From NCBI GenBank assembly GCA_035629475.1, contig DASPHS010000045.1, positions 1 to 14,554 on the forward strand: DNA of 14,554 nt. The letters run 5' to 3'. The notes under the pieces are model-generated. The model worked only from the letters and a program-made list of their open reading frames with translations. It ran no database searches and was not told where the DNA came from. Of the stretch, positions 1-5,957 are shown in pieces. The translations under genes and the position numbers were made by a program. The stretch is from JARIHD01 sp035629475. Its GTDB lineage: Bacteria; Patescibacteriota; Saccharimonadia; Saccharimonadales; UBA4665. Each line of letters opens with the position of its first letter. Positions within the stretch are counted from its first letter, which is position 1.

Positions 1-1
1 C

Positions 2-634
2 CTGCGTGGATTCCGTGAACCGCACAAGTTTGTCGGCCTTGTGACCTTGGCCTACTGTATATTCTTTGCCTACGGGGCGGCCAACCTGAGCCAACGCTGG
101 CACAAAGTCAGTGAGACGGTAGCCACCAGCGGGGCAGTTGCCGTATGCGTACTCCCAGTACTGCTGGCCCCAACCATGTTTTGGGGAGGTCTCGGCCAAC
201 TCCAGGCAAGCCACTACCCCGATGATTGGTACGCCGCAAACACCTACCTCAACCAGGATGCCGACACCTTTCAAACACTCTTTGTACCATGGCACCAATA
301 TATGAGCTATAGCTTTGCCGGCAGGAACATTGCTACTCCGGCGCCTGCTTTCTTTCAAAAGCCCATGATTGTAAGCGAGGACCCTGAGCTTGCCGGTGCA
401 CAAGCCCTTACCATAACCCAAACCTCCCGCGACATAGGGGCGTTACTCGCGCGGCAACCGACAACTGATTCCTTTGGGGCCCAGCTCCAGCCCTACAATG
501 TTAAATACATACTCGTGGCAAAAGAACATGACTACCAGAAGTACCGCAACCTTGCCGATCAACAGGACCTTGCCGTCATACGGGATACTGCCACGCTCAC
601 CCTCTATCGTAACGAGTCATGGAGACCACAATAA
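2..634 (+). CDS. C-terminal part of a polytopic membrane protein (5' end outside window)
   Basis: The reading frame is open from the left edge (first full codon at base 2) to TAA at 632-634, so the 210 visible residues are only the C-terminal end. A GTG at 41 could be taken as a start, but the frame continues upstream with well-behaved coding sequence (the stretch FREPHKF), so it is not needed. Two hydrophobic segments are visible near residues 13-29 and 40-60, followed by a soluble tail of about 140 residues ending in PYNVKYILVAKEHDY and TLTLYRNESW. This pattern of membrane helices followed by an extracytoplasmic tail with a 'YNVKYILV' strand resembles large GT-C-like or YfhO/PTPS-related membrane proteins of CPR bacteria that act in cell-surface glycan assembly. 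That family placement is from memory and tentative. The stop overlaps the ATG of the next gene (TAATG), which indicates translational coupling. Confidence 0.7.
   Translation: MRGFREPHKFVGLVTLAYCIFFAYGAANLSQRWHKVSETVATSGAVAVCVLPVLLAPTMFWGGLGQLQASHYPDDWYAANTYLNQDADTFQTLFVPWHQYMSYSFAGRNIATPAPAFFQKPMIVSEDPELAGAQALTITQTSRDIGALLARQPTTDSFGAQLQPYNVKYILVAKEHDYQKYRNLADQQDLAVIRDTATLTLYRNESWRPQ
621..625 (+). promoter_or_regulatory. Ribosome binding site that fixes the start of the next gene
   Basis: GGAGA lies 8 bases before the ATG at 634. It argues for that ATG over the in-frame ATG at 619, which overlaps this very motif and has no Shine-Dalgarno of its own. The site lies inside the last codons of the upstream gene. 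Confidence 0.6.
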
Positions 635-1152
635 TGCCCACTTCATCCACAAAGCAAACCATCGGCCAAGAAGTCATGCCCACCCGGCAGCGGCGCACAC
701 CGGGGAGCGCAAAACAAACTACAGCGAACCCTCCTGAGCCACCACAGGCTGTCAAGGTCAAGCGCTTCACGCCGCCGCCGCACGCTCGCTCGCGGCAATC
801 AACTTTTTGGCGCCGTCTGCAAGTTCCTTTGATTATATTCGTTGGTATCGCCCTTGGTATCGCCTCGCAGTCCGTACTGATCGGGCAGGGGCTTACCATT
901 GTCTATGGGCTTATAAGTATCATCATACGCACCGAGAGCAGGGTAACGTTCTTGCTGGCAGGGCTTTCCATCCTCACGACCATTCTGCTACTTGTAACAC
1001 AACACAACACAACCGCGGCGCACAACTTTGCCAGCTATGCATTTCTACTGCTGCTATTCGGCATCATCGGGGCCGCCCGAGAGGTAAGGGAACAGCAATC
1101 ACTACTCCTGAAAGACCGGGGGCCGCAACGATTTGCCAAGCGTCATAAGTAG
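634..1152 (+). CDS. Small polytopic membrane protein with basic Pro-rich N-terminus
   Basis: This 172-residue protein is read from ATG 634, which shares bases with the TAA of the preceding gene. Residues 1-62 are hydrophilic, basic and rich in Pro, Ser, Thr and Arg (PPEPPQ, TPPPHARSR), so this part is probably cytoplasmic. Three to four membrane segments follow at about 64-80, 81-98, 104-122 and 132-147, and then a short charged tail (REVREQQSLLLKDR). No catalytic motif was recognised and no family name is offered. The overlap with the upstream membrane protein suggests the two are made in step, perhaps as partners in envelope glycan or polymer export, but this is inferred from position only. 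The gene ends in TAG at 1150-1152. No strong terminator follows directly, although a stem-loop lies at 1259-1301. Confidence 0.75.
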   Translation: MPTSSTKQTIGQEVMPTRQRRTPGSAKQTTANPPEPPQAVKVKRFTPPPHARSRQSTFWRRLQVPLIIFVGIALGIASQSVLIGQGLTIVYGLISIIIRTESRVTFLLAGLSILTTILLLVTQHNTTAAHNFASYAFLLLLFGIIGAAREVREQQSLLLKDRGPQRFAKRHK

Positions 1153-1206
1153 TTGTACACAGTAAAGCAGCAATTTTGTTGTATTTTGCGTAGGGTAAGC
1201 ATAAGT

Positions 1207-1222
1207 TGTAATATATCTTACA
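1207..1222. promoter_or_regulatory. Crp-family-like palindrome TGTAA-N6-TTACA
   Basis: The sequence is TGTAA-TATATC-TTACA, with perfect 5-bp arms and a 6-bp spacer. This is the geometry of E. coli CRP sites (TGTGA-N6-TCACA), and it also fits the NtcA form GTA-N8-TAC. It lies 116 bases upstream of the secreted-protein ATG at 1338. The same arms and spacer recur at 5662-5677, and a Crp/Fnr-family regulator is encoded at 2304-2975. That this regulator binds here is an inference. Confidence 0.45.
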
Positions 1223-1258
1223 GCTAACAGCATGGCCGACACACCAGAATGGTAGGTT

Positions 1259-1301
1259 GTAGTACGCTGGATAAGCCACTTGGCAGCCTCGGCCGTACTA
1301 C
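1259..1301 (+). promoter_or_regulatory. Stem-loop in the leader of the secreted-protein gene
   Basis: Perfect 8-base arms GTAGTACG (1259-1266) and CGTACTAC (1294-1301) enclose 27 bases that hold smaller complementary segments (GCTG/CAGC, GCC/GGC). An AT-rich stretch (TATTATTCATTATTAAA) follows. It could be a weak terminator of the upstream pair of membrane-protein genes, a 5' leader structure or an operator. The sequence does not decide between these. Confidence 0.35.
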
Positions 1302-1337
1302 TATTATTCATTATTAAACATCACAAGGAGAGCGCCT

Positions 1338-1574
1338 ATGAGTTTGAAGACAGCCCTCGGGTCAACAAGCCGCGGTAAGTCCAACAAGCTAGTACTCGGC
1401 TTCGCTGCCCTTGCCGCAACGGCAATCATTGGCACGACCGGAATAGCTGCGGCCCAAACCGGCAGTGCGCAGATGTCAAGCGGATACGGTGGCAACACCG
1501 CAAACGTAAGCATAGATCTCGATGTTAGCGGCGACAACAACGTCGTGAACTTCGTTCTCAATCTCTTCCGCTAA
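1338..1574 (+). CDS. Small secreted protein, 78 residues
   Basis: ATG 1338 is preceded at 7 bases by a strong AAGGAG (1325-1330). Residues 1-17 are basic (K4, R12, K14, K17). Residues 18-37 are a hydrophobic core rich in Ala, Leu and Ile, and a signal-peptidase-I-type AAA-Q site falls after residue 39. The predicted mature chain is only about 39 residues: a Gly/Ser-rich part (MSSGYGGN) and then an alternating beta-prone stretch (NVSIDLDVSGDNNVVNF) ending in FVLNLFR. There is no Cys and no known catalytic motif. The gene stands alone, with its own leader and terminator, so it is probably well expressed and separately regulated. It may be a surface or released structural peptide. The GDNN/GGN spacing loosely recalls curli-type repeats, but one repeat is too little for a claim. 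Family unknown. Confidence 0.75.
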   Translation: MSLKTALGSTSRGKSNKLVLGFAALAATAIIGTTGIAAAQTGSAQMSSGYGGNTANVSIDLDVSGDNNVVNFVLNLFR

Positions 1575-1580
1575 GCGGAA
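1566..1580 (+). other. Short hairpin with the stop codon as its loop
   Basis: TTCCGC-TAA-GCGGAA forms a perfect 6-bp stem whose three-base loop is the TAA stop of the secreted-protein gene. It sits just before the main terminator hairpin, so two hairpins follow in tandem at the 3' end of this mRNA. Confidence 0.5.
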
Positions 1581-1581
1581 C

Positions 1582-1610
1582 AAAGAGCCACAGTAATGTG
1601 GCTCTTTTTT
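1582..1610 (+). terminator. Intrinsic terminator, partly bidirectional
   Basis: An 11-bp perfect stem AAAGAGCCACA/TGTGGCTCTTT with a GTAA loop runs into six T residues on the + strand. It ends the secreted-protein transcript. The gene on the other strand stops at 1614 and the A-rich left side gives a short T run in that direction, so it may serve both convergent genes. Confidence 0.85.
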
Positions 1611-1613
1611 ATA

Positions 1614-2228
1614 CTACTTGCGACGATGGCGCCGGAACAGCCATACCAGCAGGACTACGAGTAATAGGGCAGTTATAATTTGGCCGGCCAACTCCAATCC
1701 ATCAAGCAAGCCGGCAGCCATAATGCCAGCATAGCCAATGCCCATATAAATAACTGCGTTTACTATCGTGCCGAAAAAGGTAGTCGTCAAAAACATGCGG
1801 TACGGCACCTTCACAAAACCGCAGGCCAATGACAGGAGTGCCGTAGGAAATATTGGCAATGCGTGCATGGTAAATAGCAAAAACCAGCTGCGCCTCCCAG
1901 ACCGGCCAAGGCGACGACCAAAGCGCTCAACTTCTTTATGTGAAAAGCCAAACAAGCGCCTACGGCCAAATACAGCGTCTTCAAACCTGTCAGCCAGCCA
2001 GTAGAGGATAATAGCGCCCGCAACGCGTCCTACGGCCGACAGGAGCGCCAGGACGCCTATATACCACAGCGGCATACCCTGCACCTGCGCCACTGCGCCG
2101 GCAGGGACGAGAACAATAAAGGAGGGGAGGGGCGAAATAACTTCCTCCAGAAATGTACCGACCAGCACAAACAGCTCAAGCGGCACGCGCTCAGCTAGCT
2201 GTTCAACAAAGTGTGCGAACGCTTCCAT
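1614..2228 (-). CDS. DedA/VTT-domain membrane protein (divergent)
   Basis: The protein has 204 residues if read from ATG at 2228. A GTG 13 codons upstream (2267) keeps the frame open, but it lies inside a perfect hairpin and adds a non-family sequence, so 2228 is preferred. The order of features fits the DedA/SNARE-associated family, thought to move or flip lipid carriers in the cytoplasmic membrane. An early re-entrant segment has an acidic-Pro motif (FLEEVISPLPSF), then a Gly-rich helix (SAVGRVAGAIILYWLADRF), a central basic loop (GRRRLFGFSHKEVERFGRR), the block LPIFPTALLSLACGF-KVPYRMF, and a last helix before a basic tail RRHRRK. The two Arg residues usual in the RF-P--R block are replaced (MHALPIFPT), so mechanism and substrate may differ. 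It is the last gene of the signalling block, 75 bases after the Crp-like gene, with a strong hairpin between them. No clear Shine-Dalgarno precedes the ATG. Confidence 0.82.
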   Translation of the reverse strand: MEAFAHFVEQLAERVPLELFVLVGTFLEEVISPLPSFIVLVPAGAVAQVQGMPLWYIGVLALLSAVGRVAGAIILYWLADRFEDAVFGRRRLFGFSHKEVERFGRRLGRSGRRSWFLLFTMHALPIFPTALLSLACGFVKVPYRMFLTTTFFGTIVNAVIYMGIGYAGIMAAGLLDGLELAGQIITALLLVVLLVWLFRRHRRK

Positions 2229-2241
2229 TACCCAAATAGTA

Positions 2242-2281
2242 AGACGGTGTTGCCGAATTGGCAACACCGTCTCTTGTTTTT
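2242..2281. terminator. Strong hairpin with terminator geometry between crp-like and dedA-like genes
   Basis: A 13-bp perfect stem (2242-2254 with 2260-2272) with a GAATT loop is followed on the + strand by CTTGTTTTT, a textbook intrinsic terminator. However, no + strand gene ends here. On the - strand the hairpin lies between the Crp-like gene and the DedA-like ATG and is followed only by TTACTATTT, a weak U tract. It may partly end the regulator transcript, block antisense transcription or structure the dedA leader. Confidence 0.6.
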
Positions 2282-2303
2282 CTCTGGCTAACCTTACCCT
2301 TTA

Positions 2304-2975
2304 TTACAAAGAAGGTATCAGGTTCTCATCATCGTTGCGCAGCTGTAATAGCTGTGGCTTGTTGATAATGTAGGTCTGCTGTTTATAGCTGATTACTTTT
2401 TCTCGGCGCAGCCGGGACAGCTCGGTAGCAATCGTCTCACGGGTTACACCCAGCATGTTAGCCAGGGTTTGGTGGGTAAGGCGCAGACTCAGGGTTACCT
2501 TGTCCTTGCCAGCATCTTCACCAAAACGCAGCATCAGGTAGTGCAGCAGGTGTACCAGCTTGTCGCGGGAGCGGGGTTGCTCCAAGGCGTTAATGTGGAC
2601 GCTGGAACCAACGTACAGGCGCATAAAGCGCTGCAGCAGGTGATGGGCGAATGCCGGGCTGTCATTCACTTTTTTAATCAGTTCTTCACGCGGGATCGCA
2701 TAGACGGTACAGTCGGTAAAGGCTTCATAAAAGTAGTAGGCGACCGATGCCTCACCAAGGAACCATGCCTCAGGCAAAATGTCATAGTCAGAGCTGAGTG
2801 AAATCAGCTGTTCTTCGCCTAAAGGGGAGATGTTGTAGGTCTTTACCGTGCCGGATTTAATAACATACGCGTAACGGGGTACCTCACCCTGGAATAAAAC
2901 AGTTTGGCCTTTTTTGAATTTGCGCAATGAATACGCGTTCAGTAAATCAGTCAGGTGTGTGAGTGGAGTATCCAT
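2304..2975 (-). CDS. Crp/Fnr-family transcription regulator
   Basis: The protein has 223 residues, a usual length for the family. Residues 15-115 form a cyclic-nucleotide-binding-type beta barrel (FKKGQTVLFQGEVPRYAYVIKSG is the typical entry). The stretch PEAWFLGEASVAYYFYEA replaces the phosphate-binding cassette and lacks its Arg-Ser/Thr pair, so cAMP is an unlikely ligand. A long dimer helix covers about 105-135. A Crp-type winged helix runs over 160-205, with the recognition helix TRETIATELSRLRREKVIS. The Arg-Glu pair of E. coli CRP (R180, E181) is kept as R179-E180, while CRP R185 is Thr here. There are no Cys clusters for an FNR-type iron-sulphur site (one Cys, C89). The gene starts 14 bases after a receiver gene in a common direction with the kinase, so it may be the transcriptional output of this signalling block. 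Candidate operators lie at 1207-1222 and 5662-5677. Confidence 0.9.
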   Translation of the reverse strand: MDTPLTHLTDLLNAYSLRKFKKGQTVLFQGEVPRYAYVIKSGTVKTYNISPLGEEQLISLSSDYDILPEAWFLGEASVAYYFYEAFTDCTVYAIPREELIKKVNDSPAFAHHLLQRFMRLYVGSSVHINALEQPRSRDKLVHLLHYLMLRFGEDAGKDKVTLSLRLTHQTLANMLGVTRETIATELSRLRREKVISYKQQTYIINKPQLLQLRNDDENLIPSL

Positions 2976-2989
2976 ACTATACTAACTAC

Positions 2990-3346
2990 CTAAATAGTGT
3001 CTTGCACTACTTTAACGAGGTCTTGCGGCGCTGCCCAAGACTTCAGCAAATAACGGTTAGCGCCCAGCTTGAAGGCTTCATCGATATCTTCCTGGCTATC
3101 CTGGTTACTGAATACGATCACCTTGTCAGCAGGGAATTTGCCCTGCAGCCGACGGAGGAACTCCAGGCCGTTCATCTTGGGCATCATCATATCTAATAAA
3201 ATAAGGTCGGGCTTGGTAGTCTCAATAACTTCCAGGGCTTCTTCGCCATTCGTGGCAACCAAGGCCTCAAAACCATGCTTTTCCAAAATGGTCTTATAGG
3301 CTGTGCTCAAAGGTTTTTCATCTTCTACAATCAATACTTTTGCCAT
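2990..3346 (-). CDS. Stand-alone receiver-domain response regulator (first of two)
   Basis: This is a single CheY-like receiver domain of 118 residues with no output domain. The acidic pocket is E8-D9-E10 and the phospho-acceptor is D52 in LLDMMMPKMNG. The switch Ser is S80 (VIVFSN) and the conserved Lys is K102 (YLLKSW). A Shine-Dalgarno AAGAGAG precedes the ATG. It is 27 bases downstream of a second receiver gene and 14 bases upstream of the Crp-like gene. It cannot bind DNA itself, so it probably acts by protein contact or as part of a phosphorelay from the upstream histidine kinase. It shares the E-D-E-K-P-L start and the LLDM-MP-MNG-EFL core with its neighbour, which suggests an old gene duplication. 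Confidence 0.93.
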   Translation of the reverse strand: MAKVLIVEDEKPLSTAYKTILEKHGFEALVATNGEEALEVIETTKPDLILLDMMMPKMNGLEFLRRLQGKFPADKVIVFSNQDSQEDIDEAFKLGANRYLLKSWAAPQDLVKVVQDTI

Positions 3347-3373
3347 AGTAACTCTCTTTATACAAAATTATGT

Positions 3374-3742
3374 TTAAATAGCCAATAGCTTTTTTATTTT
3401 GGCGGCCAGCTCGGCAGGTGACAGATCGGCCTTTAAGACTGAGTCAGTCACCCCGTAGACATGGGCATCGTCGAGGGTAATGGGATCCGAAAGGTTGCTG
3501 AGCATCAGCGTCTTGATGGTCGGCGCTGCCTGCAGGTTTGCTTCCTTCAGAAACTCCTGGCCGTTCATGACTGGCATCAACATATCCAACAGCACGAGGT
3601 CGGGCTTGAACACAGCAAGCTTATCCAATCCGACCTTGCCGTTTTCGGCCAGTTCCACCACATACCCCTCACTTTCCAACAGAAAAGCAAACGCTTCGCG
3701 TAGGGGTTTTTCGTCTTCGATAATGAGTATGCGGCTTTTCAT
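3374..3742 (-). CDS. Stand-alone receiver-domain response regulator (second of two)
   Basis: A single receiver domain of 122 residues. The acidic residues are E9, D10 and E11 (IIEDEKPL), the phospho-acceptor is D53 (LLDMLMPVMNG), the switch residue is S82 (MLSNLSD) and the conserved Lys is K104 (VLKADLSP). No DNA-binding or enzymatic domain is attached. The ATG lies 59 bases after the histidine kinase stop, so it is the nearest partner for phosphotransfer. AGAAG provides a modest ribosome binding site. Its alpha4-beta5 region (LSDPITLDDAHVYGVTDSV) differs from the other receiver, which suggests the two have different partners. Confidence 0.93.
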   Translation of the reverse strand: MKSRILIIEDEKPLREAFAFLLESEGYVVELAENGKVGLDKLAVFKPDLVLLDMLMPVMNGQEFLKEANLQAAPTIKTLMLSNLSDPITLDDAHVYGVTDSVLKADLSPAELAAKIKKLLAI

Positions 3743-3801
3743 TACTTCTTATAGTGTATGCCTTACCGGGTCATAAGTCTACAGGGGTAGCTGGCGACAG
3801 G

Positions 3802-5589
3802 TTATTCCTTTGGCTGCTTCCGCAGCTTCGCAGCACGGGGCAGGTGCACGATAAACGCTGAGCCCTTACCCAATTCTGACTGCACTTCAATCCGTCCACC
3901 ATGCAACTGCACTATCTGTTGGGTAAGATACAGTCCGACACCGCTTCCGTTAACGTCGGTAGAGAGCTCATTTTCGACACGCGTAAACTTATCAAATACG
4001 TTCGTTTGTACGTCGGGGCTGATGCCCACACCAGTGTCAGTCACCTTTATCTCAATTTCGTTATCCAAACGGGTCAAGCTCAGGGTGATGATGCCACCTT
4101 CGGGTGTATATTTGATGGCATTCGTCAGTAGGTTCTCTACTACCATGCGTATGTAGTGCGGGTCGAGCATACCCATAAGCGGGCGCTTGGGCAATTCAAA
4201 ACGTATCTTATGGTGACGCAGTTTGATAGCCTCAGACTGGTCTTTGGCGACAGCCCGCAGCAGTTTATTCACATCAACTTTTTCTTTGTGCAGGGTTATG
4301 CGGCCGGCGTCCAGGCGGGCAACATAGAGCAGCTGGTTAATAATTTCCAGCTGCCGCTCATTACTTTCGTAGGCGTTTTCCAGCATGTCGACTTGCTGGC
4401 CCGTCAGCTTACCACCATACCCCTGCAGGAGCATACCGACATATTGCTTAACCACAGTTGCCGGGGTACGTAACTGATGCGAGGCCAATGAGAGCAAGTC
4501 ATCCTTGGCAGTCTGCACTTCCTGTTGCTTTTGGCGGGCATACTTACGCTCGCGGTCAGTGATAAGATACCAGACCAGTCCGGCAAAAAATATACAGGTC
4601 AGCAAACCGCGCCACAGTGCCTGGTCGGGCAGCTGCCGTTCCCGGGAAGAAATGATTTCCGGTGATGCTGCGAACACAATACGCCACTTATGGCCGTACA
4701 GTGACGTATCGGAACTATTTGTCTGCGTTCCTTTCTGTTGACTAATAGCCGTGAAGTTACCGCTTTGATAGGCAAGCTTGCCACTCTCGTCATCGTATAT
4801 GCTAATACCGATGTAGGGGCTCTGGCTATCTTTGATAACCTCGTCAAACAATGTCTGAATATCAACGGTGATATATGTAAAACCGAGTAGTGACGCCTTG
4901 CGCTGCTCAAGGGTATCGTGCGGCTGACCGGTGCCATACAGTGGCTGATACAGAATAAACGATGAGCGCTCACCGCGAGATTCACTCACCAGCTGCACGA
5001 CACCGGACATGGTGGGCTGACCAGTCGTAACAGCCTCATCCATCGCCTTGCGTCGTTCGGGATCGGTGTAGCCGTCATAGCCGCGGCTCTTACCATTATT
5101 ACCGGCATACTGGGCATTAAAAGTAACTGGCACATATACCTCGCGGTCGCCCTCGGGGAAGATCTTGTAGTCAGTGTCGCCCTGCGCATAACGTCGCTCC
5201 AAAAAAGCGCCTACTTCGTCTTTGTGCAGGTAACGACTGACACCTATACCCTGAATGTCAGGATAGTTTTTGCGGATTTCATAAGGTTGGTGGTACGTGT
5301 CCCAGTCCTGCTGTGTAGTAGTGCCCTGGATAGTAAACAGGCCGGAGCTGCCGCGGAGAAAGTTTTCATATAACTGAATGCGAGCCGATAGCACGCTGCC
5401 CAATGTCCGTACCTGCCGCGTATAGGCAATGTCCATGTCGGTGCGGACGCTTTCGCGCAGGTTATGCCAGTAGTACAGGGTAGCCCCCAAACCCGACAAC
5501 AATACTAAAACAGCCACCACTGTGTGGAGCTTGGCGTGGGATTTGATCCAGGTACCAGTAGATTTCAAGGTCGGTTTTATTATTCTCAC
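3802..5589 (-). CDS. Sensor histidine kinase with extracytoplasmic CHASE-type domain
   Basis: The protein has 595 residues, starts with GTG, and an in-frame TAG stands directly before the start, so there is no longer form. Residues 22-41 are the first membrane helix. About 50-320 form an outside sensor of CHASE type: the region ENFLRGSSGLF, NYPDIQGIGVSRY, the GYDGYTDPERRKAM region and SSFILYQPLYGT match the family, whose members bind small ligands such as cytokinins or peptides. The ligand here is unknown. A second membrane helix lies at 326-343. The kinase core has the H-box with H371 (LASHQLRTPATVV), the N-box (VVENLLTNAIKYTPEGG, N486 and N490), G1 DTGVGIS (518-524), an F-box (VFDKFTRVEN) and G2 GSGVGLYL (548-555), so it looks active. 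No receiver or Hpt domain is fused; two receivers follow in the operon. A Crp-type palindrome lies 73 bases upstream. Confidence 0.95.
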   Translation of the reverse strand: MRIIKPTLKSTGTWIKSHAKLHTVVAVLVLLSGLGATLYYWHNLRESVRTDMDIAYTRQVRTLGSVLSARIQLYENFLRGSSGLFTIQGTTTQQDWDTYHQPYEIRKNYPDIQGIGVSRYLHKDEVGAFLERRYAQGDTDYKIFPEGDREVYVPVTFNAQYAGNNGKSRGYDGYTDPERRKAMDEAVTTGQPTMSGVVQLVSESRGERSSFILYQPLYGTGQPHDTLEQRKASLLGFTYITVDIQTLFDEVIKDSQSPYIGISIYDDESGKLAYQSGNFTAISQQKGTQTNSSDTSLYGHKWRIVFAASPEIISSRERQLPDQALWRGLLTCIFFAGLVWYLITDRERKYARQKQQEVQTAKDDLLSLASHQLRTPATVVKQYVGMLLQGYGGKLTGQQVDMLENAYESNERQLEIINQLLYVARLDAGRITLHKEKVDVNKLLRAVAKDQSEAIKLRHHKIRFELPKRPLMGMLDPHYIRMVVENLLTNAIKYTPEGGIITLSLTRLDNEIEIKVTDTGVGISPDVQTNVFDKFTRVENELSTDVNGSGVGLYLTQQIVQLHGGRIEVQSELGKGSAFIVHLPRAAKLRKQPKE

Positions 5590-5661
5590 CTATCTGCGTC
5601 TTTTGCTGTCTGAAAGACCCAGCATTACGTATTTAGGATACCGAACAGCCGCCCCTATTAC

Positions 5662-5677
5662 TGTAAGAATTATTACA
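5662..5677. promoter_or_regulatory. Crp-family-like palindrome TGTAA-N6-TTACA (second copy)
   Basis: The sequence is TGTAA-GAATTA-TTACA, extended by a flanking C/G pair to 6-bp arms. It has the same half-sites and spacer length as the palindrome at 1207-1222. It sits in the 177-base divergent region between the histidine kinase (start 5589, - strand) and the 34-codon gene (start 5767, + strand), where it could control either or both. Autoregulation of the signalling block by its Crp-like product is a plausible inference. Confidence 0.5.
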
Positions 5678-5766
5678 GATTTTTGTTGCTATATTTTACG
5701 GATATTCCAAGCCCATAAGCATAAGATAGAAGGTATCAGGGGGAAAACATAAGGAAGGAGATCACC

Positions 5767-5871
5767 ATGATCAAGAACGAATACGAGCTACAAGACAAAA
5801 TCAACGGTTTCTTGAAGCGCAAGTCATCACAGCACCCAGACATCGACCGCTTTATTGACTCATCGCTCTAA
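5767..5871 (+). CDS. Very small protein, 34 residues
   Basis: ATG 5767 is preceded at 6 bases by a near-perfect AAGGAG (5755-5760, within AAGGAAGGAG), one of the strongest ribosome binding sites in the window. The frame runs 34 codons to TAA at 5869-5871. The product is soluble and charged, with probable helices (NEYELQDKINGFLKRK and DIDRFIDSS), and has no Cys, no signal peptide and no membrane segment. It is divergent from the sensor kinase and shares the intergenic region that holds a Crp-type palindrome. The function is unknown. It could be a small regulatory or stress protein, or the start of a once longer gene; no continuing homologous frame was noticed downstream. Confidence 0.6.
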   Translation: MIKNEYELQDKINGFLKRKSSQHPDIDRFIDSSL

Positions 5872-5889
5872 TCAATGTTGATCAACCTC

Positions 5890-5907
5890 TTTAAGTCATA
5901 ACTTAAA
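5890..5907. repeat. Perfect 7-bp inverted repeat
   Basis: TTTAAGT-CATA-ACTTAAA is a perfect palindrome with a 4-base centre, 18 bases after the stop of the 34-codon gene and 50 bases before the GlsB-like ATG. Being AT-rich, it is a weak RNA hairpin, so an operator half-site pair is at least as likely as a terminator. Confidence 0.45.
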
Positions 5908-5916
5908 CAGGATATC

Positions 5917-5943
5917 CGACCTATGGCCCTCAGCCATAGGTCG
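5917..5943 (+). terminator. GC-richer hairpin between the 34-codon gene and the GlsB-like gene
   Basis: An 11-bp perfect stem CGACCTATGGC/GCCATAGGTCG with a CCTCA loop is followed by CACTTATTAC, which is only a weak U tract. It ends 14 bases before the GlsB-like ATG. It may end the small-gene transcript or, as a leader hairpin, limit access to the next start, which has no visible Shine-Dalgarno. Confidence 0.5.
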
Positions 5944-5957
5944 CACTTATTACAACT

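Noticed and set aside
1338..1574. Curli-type amyloid subunit
   Set aside because: Only one short GGN/GDNN-like stretch exists; the repeated Ser-Gln-Gly-Asn-Gln ladder of curlins is absent.
2229..2267. Longer dedA-like start at the GTG 2267
   Set aside because: The added 13 residues come from the perfect hairpin and match no family pattern; ATG 2228 gives a normal DedA-type N-terminus.
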